Part shown: one piece after another, positions 43,561 to 54,900 of the stretch
Numbering within the stretch: the stretch's first letter is position 1
Layout of the letters: the number at the start of each line of letters is the position of its first letter
DNA from: Tubulanus polymorphus
Taxonomy: Eukaryota > Nemertea > Palaeonemertea > Tubulaniformes > Tubulanidae
Assembly (NCBI RefSeq): GCF_964204645.1
Contig: NC_134025.1
Span: 16,028,001-16,092,000 of the forward strand
Direction of reading: 5' to 3'
DNA length: 64,000 nt
Made by a program: the position numbers and the translations under genes
The notes under the pieces: model-generated
Databases searched by the model: none
Seen by the model: the letters and a program-made list of their open reading frames with translations, nothing else
Told to the model about the DNA's origin: nothing

Positions 43561-44952
43561 TTATTATTATCATTTGACAATTGACGTCAAAACTGCAAAG
43601 GCTTTCTTTCTTTAGCGCAGTTTCCGATACAATCCGTTCTATTTCATTTAGCTCACTTCGATCTACAGAAACTGCATGGGAATTTTGATGAATCAACGTT
43701 ACAAAAGCACTGTCAGGCCGTAAACATCAAAAATTGAGCCCCATTCAATGAGGCGACATGTTTTTTAGAGTTGTCATCCCGAAATCATCCACAGGCTGGC
43801 CCTCACTTCGATTATCAATTCAAGCGTAAATAAACAAATTTATTGCCGCAAGCTTTCACATTCAGTCGCGGTCTTCAAACAGTAATTTTAACAATTACCC
43901 ATTTTCTTCATCGGTACACTTTACCGATCCACATGATATTTACTACTCTGAATATTATAAATATTGTAAGCACTATTGAGCTGTAAAGATAGATAATCAA
44001 CGTGTGTCTTTATGTCGTCGTTCCGGGGATCTGCTGCGAGTTTTCCTCGCCAGGAGAATCAAATCAAGTATAAATAAATTTATTACTCCCAGTGATTTGC
44101 CCGCGGGCTTCAAACAGTTAGTTTAACAATATTCTATTTTCCTAAACCAAATTTACCGGATATTTACAACGATAAATCATTTAAGTCCTGGTGAGTCGTG
44201 GGCCTAAACTAAACAGGCCGAACAGATTCAGCAGAGAAAAGCTGTAGTGCTTCAACCATGCATCACTTTTCTATTTTTCCTACAGTACATAGCAAGCTAT
44301 TCCAAATCCACGGGATATTTACTAAATACCTGTATATGACATATTATTATCCGTCGGAGAAAAGCTGTTGTGTCGACGAGGTATCAAAATAAAAGAATTT
44401 ATTACTTGATTTAGCTGCGAGCTTCATTCAATTTTTCCTACAGTACATACCGATCTTTACCAAAATCCACAAGAAATTTACTAAATACAAGTATATGACA
44501 CACTCTCATCCGTAAGCTGGACTCAGGCTTATATTCGGAGTAAGTGTTCGCCGCGGGGGATAGGAGGTCGTTTCTCGGGTAGCTTGAAAGGTCTACCCGT
44601 ACTGGAGCTATGAAATGTCGTCGTTTTTGAAAGCTGCGCGTACTTTTGCGCATGCGCAAAAACTGTAAACAATCTCTGCGTACATGAGCAGAAAAAAAAT
44701 GCTCATGGGCGCAAAAATTGTAAACAATATCTGCGCACTGCTCACGCGACGTCGACGGGAGGTAATCCCGGGATGCGCAGTGTTTTTGCGAGCACTGACA
44801 ACGCAACTGTAAATAACGTCTGTGATATGAAGTTTTTTCGATTAAACAGATAATTAAATACATGACATAAAAAACAGAAGGCGGTATTGAAAAAAAAAAC
44901 TAAAAAAATTACGTTCAAATTGCGGTGTTGGATAATTTTACAAGTAGTCATT

Positions 44953-45038
44953 GAGGTGGGATTCGAACCTAATCAAAACGGGCACCGACCGGAACCGCGG
45001 AGAATTGTGGGTCTATCATTGCTCTATCAGCTAATTCA
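44953..45038 (-). repeat. tRNA-like sequence, probable SINE head or tRNA pseudogene
   Basis: On the minus strand TTAGCTGATAGAGCA resembles an A box and GGTTCGAATCCCACC a B box, separated as in a tRNA with a long variable region. The acceptor stem is not paired, so a functional tRNA is unlikely. Confidence 0.5.
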
Positions 45039-45742
45039 CGAAAACAAACGATGTCTAGACGGTGAACTAGCTGGTACTCTGTTAATAGCTAATAAAATCA
45101 TGCCGGGGCGTCGAAAATGCGAAGATATCATAGCGGGGAGTCCGAAACCAAAACAAAGGAAAACCGTTGCATCACTACTTCAGATGTGTAAAAGAGACAA
45201 CACCACGGTTTCAAATTCGAAATCAATAACAGTTATCGGTAGGACTACTACAAGCACGTCAACAAATACAATATGTGTTCTGCCGCTTACCTCTGTACCG
45301 CCACAACACTTAACAAAAACAACGTAAGTACCTTCCATCTTCGCCTTCTAACATAAAGAAGGTCAAATGACTGATTTACCTCTACGCCTATATATAAGGT
45401 AGGCTAGGCCTAAATTAACAGTGACAACTGGTTTGAACTGGTATTTTGGAAATCTGCTCAGATTTTTTTGCACAGTATTTCGAAACTCTGCTCAGATTTT
45501 TTGCTCAGTAATAAATAAGCAAGGAACAAATCGAAATACTGCTCAGATATTTTGAAAGCTGCTCATATTTCAAGATCAATTTGCTCTCAACAATGGAATT
45601 CTATTTAGGCCCTAGACGTTTAAAAAAAAACGAAATTTTGAATTAGGCCCTACACCTAATTCTACTTAACTAGGCATAATAGGTAAACACAAGCTAAGCT
45701 TGAAAATTCGAGCCGAATGTCATGATCATATGCAGAAAAAAA

Positions 45743-45891
45743 TGTTGTATTTTGTGAATCTAAACAGCATCTGACTTTATTACTACAGTATAGGGTTACA
45801 GTATAGTACACATGGCGCGAAACAGCAACCAATCATATAAGAGAGACATCAACGAATCATATAAGAGAACCAACACATGTCGTTCTCGACA
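45743..45891 (-). repeat. 3' LTR of BEL element (U3-R, U5 apparently absent)
   Basis: Read on the minus strand it begins TGTCGAGAACGACATG, contains an AATAAA signal (gtagtAATAAAGTC) and stops at AAAATACAACA, about where polyadenylation would occur, followed by TTTTTTT. The extra ~61 bp present beside the 5' LTR is missing. Confidence 0.8.
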
Positions 45892-46425
45892 CTCCGGGGG
45901 CGGCGGTAAGCGCCGAATTTGAAAGTTTACTCTAAGATAACATGTATCGCATTAAATTGAAAGATATTAATAATCACTATACTAAGTAATAGTTTCACGT
46001 ATGAAATTGAATCGCCATAAGGGCTAGAAATAGGGACATTGCGTTGTGTTGAATAAATGAGTACATAAAAAATATTTCATAATAAATGACTATCTATAGA
46101 AAGCAAGTTAACATCGTATCGAATAACATTTAAATTCATCAATCCGCTTTATAGTAATAATAAGTAATTCCCAACACCAAGAGTGATTAAACGATATTTC
46201 AAGTCCTTTCCGGTAAAGAAAAGTTTCGAAGCGAACGCGTTATTTGTTTAAGATCGGAAACGATTAAAGTTCAGAAAACGCGTAAAAACGATAACGTGTT
46301 AGACCTCGCGGCCGACGAAGAATTTAACGTAAACACGCATGCAGAATCACGTGATGTAAACATAGTCGAGTAAAATGGCAATAATAGCCTACGCATCGGT
46401 TTCATACATATAATCCAGACACAGT
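45892..46425 (-). other. 3' non-coding region of BEL element
   Basis: Non-coding DNA between the pol stop (46426) and the 3' LTR. The bases abutting the LTR (CCGCCCCCGGAG on the minus strand) may include the plus-strand primer. No env-like frame is seen. Confidence 0.5.
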
Positions 46426-49400
46426 TCAGTCTTTCAATAATTTCGTCCAATTTCTAATCTTTCGCTGAGCGTTGGCTGCGGCCAGCCTGGTCGCACGCGT
46501 TTTCGGTTGATTTGTATCGGTATTCGTACCGGTATCCGATGAATCATCGACAGATTTCGCGTTAATTTCCAGCGGATATAATTTCGATACGGGTCGGTTC
46601 GTACGGCCGGTACTTGTTCGAATATCCGCTGATCGCACAAGTCCATCGGCGCTAACGTTTAATTTCTCGACGAGTGCCATACGCCAGTGTATTCGCTTCT
46701 TGTTGTCCTCGTGCACTAAAACAATGTCGCCAGTTTTTATTTTGTTTTCGAGTTTCCCGTTGAGTTTCGCACGTTCTCTGAGCGCTATCAAGTATTCACG
46801 GCTCCAACGTCGTTTGAATGAACTCAAAAGTTCTTGCAACGTTTGATTACGGCGTTGAATATCGGTATACGAAACGTTAAAGTCCTGATCATTTAGATCA
46901 ATGTCCTCATACGGCAACAGAGTTAATTGGCGACCGCATAACAGTTGTGACGGAGATAACGGAAGAGGCTCGTCTTCCGTACTATACACATACGTGAGAG
47001 GTCGATCGTTGATCGTAGCCTCAATTTCACACAAGAGAGTTCGTAATTCATCGTCCGTGACGATGCTTCTACCGAGAATCTTTCTGAGGCATTCTTTCGT
47101 TACGCCTATCATCCTTTCCCAGAATCCCCCGAACCAAGGGGCTCGTTTGGGAATGAATGTCCATCTGATTCGATTGTTCGCCATATATCTCGCGACGATC
47201 GGCGAATTGACGATTTCTTCTATCTCTACGCAAGATTTTAGAAAGTATGACCCGTTGTCACTGATCAGTTCATGCGGTAATGATCTACGCGAAACGAATC
47301 TCCGGAATGCTCGAATAAACGCGGCAGGTGTCATATTAATGACTGATTCGAGATGGACTGCTCGCGTGGTGGCGCATGTAAACAGACAGATGTAACGTTT
47401 ATGGCGCTTGTCAGACGTGCCTCTGACCCAAATTTCGCCGGAATAATCTACTCCGGTAACAGTAAAGGGCGGAGCATCCGTAACGCGCGAAACTGGAAGT
47501 GGTGGTGGTATAGGTCTACAGTAGGCGGAGCCTCGTACTATAGCGCACGTAACACATTTCCTGAGAACTGATTTTACGACTTGTCTAATTTTCGGTATCC
47601 AGTATCTTTGCCTGATAGCAGTAACAGTCCCGCCGATTCTTAAATGTTTACACCTCCTGTGGTGAAACAACACGATCAAACGCGTAATATGGTGATCTGG
47701 TAAAAGAATGGGAAATTTGGCATCGTAGGGTAAAGACGAATTTTGCACACGACTGCCGCATCGAATAAGTCCCCTGTCATCGATAAAGATTTTCAGTTGT
47801 TTGATTAGGTTACCGCGTTTGAGTTTCTGGTCTGTCAATTGATTCAATTCAGATTTAAAGTATGTTTTCTGTAAGTCCATGACCCATTTGTTTTCTGCTG
47901 TTTTTATCTCATCGGCGGTGAGTTCCCCGCTAACCCGATCGGCTGGATTCCTCAGATTATGTAAATATCTGAGGAAATAAGCGGTAACACGCACGGGTTC
48001 GGTCAACGATCCATATTTTTCCGGATCAATGATCTTTAAGATACCCGCTTTTTCTAACTTTTCGTGTTGTATCGACATGGTAGTCTCGTCGACAGATTCA
48101 TCAGTTTTAATTTTGTTATCGGCTTGAAATCGCGAGACTGGCCAATCGCCGACTTTCAACCAGTCGGGCCCGTGCCACCATAGTGTTGAATTGGCCAGTT
48201 GATGAGTGGTTATACCGCGTGTTAGTAGATCCGCTGGATTATCTTGAGTCGGTACGTAATTCAATTCCACATCGAGATTGTTTAGCTTCAAGGAGTTTAT
48301 CTCGTGCACCCGATTTTGAACGAAACACGGAAGTCGATTTTCACTCCTAGTCCAACTTAGGACTATCTCGCTATCGGACCAGATAATCGCTTTGCTGAAA
48401 TTGTAGCATGGATTAAGCGCATCGAATGAATATTTGATCAAACGGGCGCCGACGACGGCGGCCATTAGCTCGAGGCGCGGTAACGAGAGCTGTTTAACGG
48501 GTGCAACTCTGTTTTTCGCTATGACAAGCGCGGTGTTTTTCCCTTGACGTAGATAAACGGTGGCTCCGTAGCCACGTGAACTCGCGTCCACAAAGCAATG
48601 TAACGCAGTATCGGTATCCTCCGACGGCGCAGAAAAATACTTTCGGTTAATCGTTATTTTTCTCGCATTTTGTAGATCGCGGTACAAAGTTTTCCAGTTA
48701 TTGCTCACCTCGTCTGGTAATAATTCATCCCACGAGACATTCGCTTTCCATAATTCTTGGATGAATATTTTTGATTTGATGTGAACCGGCGATAACAGTC
48801 CTAACGGATCATAGAGACTCGCCACGCTCCTGACGATTTCGCGCTTCGTAATAATTTCTGGTTCGCTATGCTCGATCGCTTGCTTGTATTTAAGCCTGTC
48901 CTGATTGACATCCCACAGGAGTCCTAGGTTGTTGACAACGTCATGTCCGTTCAATAAGTTGTCTTTACTCGCAATATGTCTGAGGTTTTCGTTGTTACTA
49001 GTCCACTCACATAGTTTAAATCCTGCGTCGGACATCATCCGATTCGCGTTATGGTAATAATCGATTGCTGTCGATTCGTCTTTCACCGACGTAACGACGT
49101 TGTCTACGTATATGCTCGATTTCATATCGTTAGCTACCGTGCTCTTATCTTTGTCCAAATGTGATTTTATGACGGCATTGAGAATAAACGGCGAGCACGC
49201 TGCTCCGAATAATACAGATTTAAATTGATACGTAATGAATTTGCTTTCGGGGTCGTTTGGATCGCTTAGCCAGAAAAATTTCGTGAATTTCCGGTCTGGC
49301 TCGGCTAGGCCCACTTGAAGGAAGGCCTTTTCGATGTCGCTACTAAGTCCAACGTCGCATGTACGAAAGTTCATCAAGATCGAACCAAGATCGTTAAGCA

Positions 49401-51765
49401 GTAGCGGTCCTTTTTCCAGGCAGTCATTTAAACTCGGAGACTGACGCGTACGGAAGCTACAATCGTAGACGACGCGAATTGGTGTTGTAGCTGAGTCTTT
49501 CTTCACCGAGTGGTGCGGTATATAATGCCCTTCGGATTCGTTTTCCTCGTGGATCGACTCGATGAATCCACGCGCTATTTGATCTTCGATAATTCGATCA
49601 TAGATTTTTCGGGTATCGTTATTTAGTTTCCTGACCATCGCTCGCGTTCGGTTGGCTGTGTTCAGTCTATTGGTCGGTAATGGAGGGTGTTCCGGCCTCC
49701 ATGGTAGCTGCGCAACGTATTGGTTTCCCGCCTTTTCGATACAATCCGTCGCGTAATTTTCAAACGTAAGTTCTTCGTTTATCGGGTGTTTTATCCCGAG
49801 TGTTTCGACTCTCCAAAAGTTTTCGAGTTGGTCTCGTTCATGAGTATCATCGGTGAGGATAAAGTTCGCGTAGTCACAACGGTCGTGACTCGAGTTTTTT
49901 AGCGGACCCGAAAGAAGATAGCCGAGTTTTGACGCAACCGCTGTGGGGCCGTTGCCCCTGACGACTTTGTCCTCAACTAAGGACCAGTAGTAGTCGGATC
50001 CAATTAATAGAGCGATTTCGAACGATTCACGACCGCTTACAGGGTGCGCCAGTTTCAGACCCGATAGATAATGTAAATTACGTGTATCTTTGATGTGATT
50101 ACTCATAGGTGTCGTAATGTTCGATTTTACGAGTGCGCTTATCGACACGTCTCCAGTTTCGGTTTTAATGGCTAACTTGACCCGGTCGTATTTCCTTTGT
50201 TTAGATTTAGTATCTCCAAAGATCGAAAGATTCAGTATTTCGCTCGACTCCGGTTTCAAGTTTAATTTCACGGCTGTTTCCTCCGTGATCCATGTTCGGG
50301 TCGAGCCTTCATCAAACAATATGCTGACGGTCTCGGAGTTTTGATGTTTTTCATCAGTAATTTCAGCAACAGCTGTCTTTAAGACGACTGGCGTCGATAC
50401 GGTGATTGAGTCTTGTGAATTTAGCACGCCGATGTACATTTGCCTGTCATCGCATCGCGGGTTCTGATCGTTATGACCAGCTGATTGTGTTTTTTTGCCG
50501 CATAGAGATGTATGGTGTTTATCTGAACATACGGAACAGCTATAGCGTGACCTGCAATCTCTGGCTTTGTGATTTTTTCTCAAACAATTTCGGCAGAGAT
50601 TTTCTCTTTTCACTATATCCATCCGTTTTTCCAGAGAGTTATAGATCAGACAATCCCTTGATTTGTGGTCTTTCTTGCAGTAGTTACATTGAATTTTATA
50701 ATTACGGTCTAGACGGCTTGTTTGATTTCGTTTTCTGTGATGAATTAATAACGACGTGTCTGTGGTTTCGTCTTCTGAATCGCTGATGAGCACACTTTGA
50801 ATGGCTTGTCCTGCCAGACCCGCTTGAATCTCTTTCTGTAACGCTTTCTTCAATTCAGTTAAATTCCATGCTGAATCACCATGGTCGCGTGTGATCTGAG
50901 TTTTAATTCCCGATGGGAGTTTCTCGAATATGACTGGAATCAGGAGATCCCCATAGCTTTCCTCGGTCTTACCGAGAGATTTTAGACCCCTGATATAGCC
51001 TTCCAGTTCATCGTAGAACTTTTTCATCTGTTGTACATTTTCGCGTGGTTTTGGCAATTCCCACAATGCCTTCATATAAACGTTGATCAATTTATGAGTT
51101 TGTCCGTACCTGTTTTTCAAAAGTTCAATGGCTTCGACGTAGTTGTTATTGGTCAGTGATAAGCCCTCGACGCATCGGGCCGCTTCTCCGCTGAGTTGCG
51201 CACGAAGATACTGGAATTTTTGGATGTCGTCTAATCCGGTATCGTTGTGGATAGCTGATTCGAATGCATCTATAAAGCCGATCCATTGTAGTAAATCCCC
51301 GCTGAATGTCGGTAAATGTAACTTAGGTAGATTGACTTGCCTTGATTTGTTGTTAATCGGTTGATGAGTTGTCGTTGTCGTCGGTTTCGTGTCGTTATTG
51401 AACGTTTCAATAAAGAATCTATACTTTTGTATTTCGATAATCCGTTCGAATGCGAAATCATCTGCTTCTGCGATAGATGATTGTAGATTTTCATCAGGCG
51501 TCAACGAGAGAATTGTTTGATCTAGTTCTTGTATGAGGTTTAGCTTTGTGACCGCTGATGATATGATTGCTACCAGATCTTGAACTTCGGCTAGGCCTAC
51601 TTCTGTTGATCCGGATTGTAGGCTCTGGTAGACCTCTTCTGCACGATTGAGGTATTTAGATAACTGCCCTCGGTGGGCCAACCGAGATGCTGTAGGACGC
51701 TTCGTTTGGTCCATTTCGTTTTGACGCTCAGTTTCGTCATACGCATTTTCCGGTGTCGTCGACAT
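46426..51765 (-). CDS. pol: BEL/Pao gag-pol polyprotein
   Basis: I take the ATG at 51765 (MSTTPENAYDETERQNEMDQ) as the start; the frame is open further upstream but only through leader and LTR. The protein is 1779 residues. Order: gag (LPKLHLPTFSGDLLQWIGF, about 150); zinc knuckles (CNYCKKDHKSRDC near 360, then CRNC and CSVC types); protease ILFDEGSTRTW (about 481); RT with RVVYDCSF, SSDIEKAFLQVGL and YVDN (about 886); Pao-type RNase H with HCFVDASSRGYGA; integrase zinc region, VDYSGE, SDNGSYF (about 1502) and GFWERM; a C-terminal DUF5641-like part (GDIVLVHEDNKKRIHW). No stops or frameshifts. YVDN at the RT site is unusual against YVDD, although YVDN may be normal in some BEL lineages. Confidence 0.9.
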   Translation of the reverse strand: MSTTPENAYDETERQNEMDQTKRPTASRLAHRGQLSKYLNRAEEVYQSLQSGSTEVGLAEVQDLVAIISSAVTKLNLIQELDQTILSLTPDENLQSSIAEADDFAFERIIEIQKYRFFIETFNNDTKPTTTTTHQPINNKSRQVNLPKLHLPTFSGDLLQWIGFIDAFESAIHNDTGLDDIQKFQYLRAQLSGEAARCVEGLSLTNNNYVEAIELLKNRYGQTHKLINVYMKALWELPKPRENVQQMKKFYDELEGYIRGLKSLGKTEESYGDLLIPVIFEKLPSGIKTQITRDHGDSAWNLTELKKALQKEIQAGLAGQAIQSVLISDSEDETTDTSLLIHHRKRNQTSRLDRNYKIQCNYCKKDHKSRDCLIYNSLEKRMDIVKRENLCRNCLRKNHKARDCRSRYSCSVCSDKHHTSLCGKKTQSAGHNDQNPRCDDRQMYIGVLNSQDSITVSTPVVLKTAVAEITDEKHQNSETVSILFDEGSTRTWITEETAVKLNLKPESSEILNLSIFGDTKSKQRKYDRVKLAIKTETGDVSISALVKSNITTPMSNHIKDTRNLHYLSGLKLAHPVSGRESFEIALLIGSDYYWSLVEDKVVRGNGPTAVASKLGYLLSGPLKNSSHDRCDYANFILTDDTHERDQLENFWRVETLGIKHPINEELTFENYATDCIEKAGNQYVAQLPWRPEHPPLPTNRLNTANRTRAMVRKLNNDTRKIYDRIIEDQIARGFIESIHEENESEGHYIPHHSVKKDSATTPIRVVYDCSFRTRQSPSLNDCLEKGPLLLNDLGSILMNFRTCDVGLSSDIEKAFLQVGLAEPDRKFTKFFWLSDPNDPESKFITYQFKSVLFGAACSPFILNAVIKSHLDKDKSTVANDMKSSIYVDNVVTSVKDESTAIDYYHNANRMMSDAGFKLCEWTSNNENLRHIASKDNLLNGHDVVNNLGLLWDVNQDRLKYKQAIEHSEPEIITKREIVRSVASLYDPLGLLSPVHIKSKIFIQELWKANVSWDELLPDEVSNNWKTLYRDLQNARKITINRKYFSAPSEDTDTALHCFVDASSRGYGATVYLRQGKNTALVIAKNRVAPVKQLSLPRLELMAAVVGARLIKYSFDALNPCYNFSKAIIWSDSEIVLSWTRSENRLPCFVQNRVHEINSLKLNNLDVELNYVPTQDNPADLLTRGITTHQLANSTLWWHGPDWLKVGDWPVSRFQADNKIKTDESVDETTMSIQHEKLEKAGILKIIDPEKYGSLTEPVRVTAYFLRYLHNLRNPADRVSGELTADEIKTAENKWVMDLQKTYFKSELNQLTDQKLKRGNLIKQLKIFIDDRGLIRCGSRVQNSSLPYDAKFPILLPDHHITRLIVLFHHRRCKHLRIGGTVTAIRQRYWIPKIRQVVKSVLRKCVTCAIVRGSAYCRPIPPPLPVSRVTDAPPFTVTGVDYSGEIWVRGTSDKRHKRYICLFTCATTRAVHLESVINMTPAAFIRAFRRFVSRRSLPHELISDNGSYFLKSCVEIEEIVNSPIVARYMANNRIRWTFIPKRAPWFGGFWERMIGVTKECLRKILGRSIVTDDELRTLLCEIEATINDRPLTYVYSTEDEPLPLSPSQLLCGRQLTLLPYEDIDLNDQDFNVSYTDIQRRNQTLQELLSSFKRRWSREYLIALRERAKLNGKLENKIKTGDIVLVHEDNKKRIHWRMALVEKLNVSADGLVRSADIRTSTGRTNRPVSKLYPLEINAKSVDDSSDTGTNTDTNQPKTRATRLAAANAQRKIRNWTKLLKD

Positions 51766-51771
51766 AATCCT

Positions 51772-51784
51772 GGTCACGGCACCA
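51772..51784 (-). other. Primer-binding-like site of BEL element
   Basis: TGGTGCCGTGACC on the minus strand. TTTGGTGCCGTGACC just before the gag start is, as I recall, recurrent in BEL elements. Its tRNA partner was not determined. Confidence 0.5.
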
Positions 51785-51849
51785 AATGTGGTGGAGTGAC
51801 TATCACCACAGAGAGGTGACCAGATCCGAAGGAGTAAAGTCGAAGAGCG

Positions 51850-51998
51850 TGTTGTATTTTGTGAATCTAAACAGCATCTGACTTTATTACTACAGTATAG
51901 GGTTACAGTATAGTACACATGGCGCGAAACAGCAACCAATCATATAAGAGAGACATCAACGAATCATATAAGAGAACCAACACATGTCGTTCTCGACA
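51850..51998 (-). repeat. 5' LTR of BEL element (shared 149-bp part)
   Basis: Identical base for base to 45743-45891. The LTR probably continues on its inner side to about 51789 (ending CCACCACA) before the primer site. Confidence 0.85.
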
Positions 51999-54900
51999 AT
52001 TGCTGTCGCTGACATAATTTAACAATCTTATTATCCTTTAGCCACTTGAAATATATGGAGCTTTAACCATATGCCTCAATATCTTTTCAGCGAATTAGTC
52101 ACTGTTGACTTGAAGAATGAGCCGTCTACGGAATATGTTTGTGTGCTATTATTATTGCTGATGTTGCAAATAAGCAAGGAACTGCACTATCGAGATCACA
52201 TGTTATTGTTAATTGTTTATCATTTGTCACGGAAAATAGTACTTATCATGTTTTATCATGCTCGTGTGCTTCTGGTGATTTTAACCGGCAATGATTAAAT
52301 GTTATGACGAAAAATCTAACAGACGAACCAAATGTGTTTCTTCAGCGAGAGGAGTTGGCGTATTGTTTGCATTGCAAAGCCGTTAAATGTATATTCAATA
52401 CTCAGAATGAAATGGAGGAGCTTGATGAAGGTGTTGATAGTGGTCCCGAGTGCGTCCAGTTAAATTCGGATCCATTGACCATGGCAGTATGTGACTCTTT
52501 TGAAACTGTTGTCCTTTGATGGGAACCCAGACATAAACATATGATATGTGAAAGCTGTATTCATAATCAAAACTGTAGGCATTTGTTTTTCGCGAATGGT
52601 GTTCTGACGAGGGAGTGCCAGTGCCAGAGTCGGTGAGTGAAAATATAAGTCACCAAAAGCCAATGTCGGACGTGCGGATAAGTTATCCATGTAAAGATAG
52701 AACTAGAGATACTCTTGCGATGCGGGCACAAGGTATGTTCTATCCAAGAGATTTTGTCCCAATAATCGGAAAGAGATTAGATACATGTAGTCATGGTTAT
52801 AAGTGGGAGACTCGTGATCCAGTGCAGATGAATTGGTTTGTTGGTGTTGGTGTAATGCATACTGAACGGGGATCCCTAACTGGAAAATGTGACAATGGTG
52901 TATATAGAGAATTTTCAGGTCAGTTTATATCCATCCATATCTTCTTCATCCTACATTTTATGGAATATCTGTACTCCAGGGTAATGGGGAATTCCTCTAT
53001 TTGTTGTAAATTTATTTGGATTATTTAGCTTTTGCAGTTTACTATCGTCCAACAGTAGGTGACTGTGGGTGTAAACTAAACTATGATGGCAGTAACGATG
53101 GTATCCTGAACATAAATAACAAGGACTTGGTGGATTACTGCTTGCTATTTAAATACATGCATCTGATGGTTGAGGGTAGGAATCCACTGGCTACATATCA
53201 TCGGTAAGTTCTTGTCAAGGTTTCACAAGAGATTAACTCAAATTTCAGAATTAGTTGCCAACGGTTACCTTCCATTTTCAATTTGATAAAAAATTGAAAC
53301 TAATTTGAATTAAGCTTTATATTTTTGTGGAACTAGGTCTAGAAAGAATTGGGTATTGACACTGAACTAAGGAGTGAACGATTGTGTGTTTCAAGTCAAA
53401 TAAAGATTAAGAAAGAATCATTTTTTCATCCAAAATATATTTTACATGTTAAAACTGATCAATTTCTATTTGTTATTACAGTGCACTGGACAGATCAGCA
53501 AGAAGTATCCTTGGTTTAAATGCCATACCACTCCATACTCTCCAGAGAGCATGGAACAGTCTAGTCAACCTTCTTGATTTTGATTGGAAAGATGAGTTCT
53601 GCTGTTCTATCTGTGGCACAAATCCTAAGGTACAGAAGTACACAGATTTCGTTTTAGTACAACTCCCTTACTAATTTTTATATTTCTGACATACCTGTCA
53701 TTAGATAATTATCATCTACATGCATACATATTATAAAATAGAATAAAAAGGGCTAATAAAATATATGTTGATCATAAAATTTAGCTACCCCTGTTCACAA
53801 ACTTAGCCTTCCCTTAAGAATTTATCAATTGCTGACAGTCTGTTGTTGAATAGGTGATCATCCCCCATTTCACTTAGTAACATTATTTGCTTCTTACTCC
53901 TCACATTCTTGATTATTCTATCATCAGGTTATCGTATGTGATGGTGTCGATATCGGCTACAGGAGAGATCTTGTGAAGCAATTGTCAACCAATTCCAAAA
54001 CAACTGCCGATATTAAGATGAAAGGAAGTAAACACAGAGACCGAGTATTTGTGCCGGACAATAAAGCCAGGAAACTTTTACTTCAATATGCATGGGGACC
54101 CAAATATGGCAGCAAGACTTTGGTTTACCCGAAAGATCCAATTCCTTTAACCAGAGGAGAAAAGGTGACTTACTCAAACGCATCAGTAAATTTAACCACC
54201 TCAAGCCATTACAACAAATCATATCGACTCATCTTCAAATGAACTGTAAAATGTCTGAAATCAACTTGTTTCGTGCCATTAGTTGTAACGGACTGGCATG
54301 TGGACTACTGCAATGCAATTCGATGGACTTTATGGTAAAACAAATCCGGTTTATATTGACATCTGTTCAGTCAGTATTTAACAGTCAGAACACAGAGATG
54401 GTTAATCAGTTGTTGGTTAAAGCCCCGATTATCACAAGAGTTTCTTCAGACACACCTGTCATCAGAAGTAGATTCAGCTATGTACATTGACTTGATTTCA
54501 TCAATTTTGAACAAAGTGGAAGCTTGTTTTGAGGTATGCTTTGAAATTTACCACAATTTTTGGCAAAATGATTTGTGAGTTTTGTTTAAGTTTATCCCTT
54601 AAGGTGCTAGCCCTGCATTTTTTCATTATTGATATGTTAAATACTTTTATTTTTTTAGTGTGATGATCAATGTACATACGAGCCTGCACCAATTGAGCCA
54701 ATATTCCAGAGTTTGTCATTCTTTCCAAGTCTTCCCAAGCTTCACAGGTTTGTACTCAGTATTTAATTTAGTGCAGTCCATTTTTAAAACTAAATTTCTT
54801 TTTCCTGTTTATTCTTTATAGAAATGAAGATTGTTAAAATTAAAAATTAAAGCCTCACCCAATAATCAATACAACATTTCCTAGTGATTTCAAAACTTAA

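Larger units (their letters stand above)
42061..45099. other. Gene-free region upstream of KDZ-type gene
   Basis: No gene is supported. It holds a 16-bp-arm hairpin (42148-42189), AGGGTTTTCTG/CAGAAAACCCT hairpin repeats (about 43408-43555), diverged tandem segments sharing ATCCAC and GGATATTTACTAAATAC (about 43790-44510), a duplicated GCGCAAAAACTGTAAACAAT word (about 44654 and 44709) and a tRNA-like sequence (44953-45038). Confidence 0.5.
45743..51998 (-). mobile_element. BEL/Pao LTR retrotransposon, intact coding
   Basis: A 6256-bp element in minus orientation. The 149-bp shared LTR sequence at 45743-45891 and 51850-51998 is identical, so insertion is very recent. One uninterrupted gag-pol frame is present. 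The primer-type site TGGTGCCGTGACC lies at 51784-51772, about 62 bases past the shared repeat, so the 5' LTR probably extends to about 51789 and the 3' LTR has lost its U5. No target duplication is visible (flanks AAAAAA and ATTGCT). It lies in intron 1 of the KDZ-type gene, antisense to it. Confidence 0.9.

Noticed and set aside
44438-44951. Minus-strand frames before the KDZ first exon
   Set aside because: They cross repeat units and the tRNA-like region; no domain.
46434-51494. Frames opposite or overlapping the BEL polyprotein
   Set aside because: Shadows of the coding strand.
51766-51939. Upstream extension of the BEL polyprotein by 58 codons
   Set aside because: It opens with a non-ATG codon inside the LTR and reads through the primer-like site, so ATG 51765 is preferred.
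45743-51998. Simple 4-6 bp target duplication for the BEL element
   Set aside because: Flanks (AAAAAA on the left, ATTGCT on the right) do not match in any register I tried.
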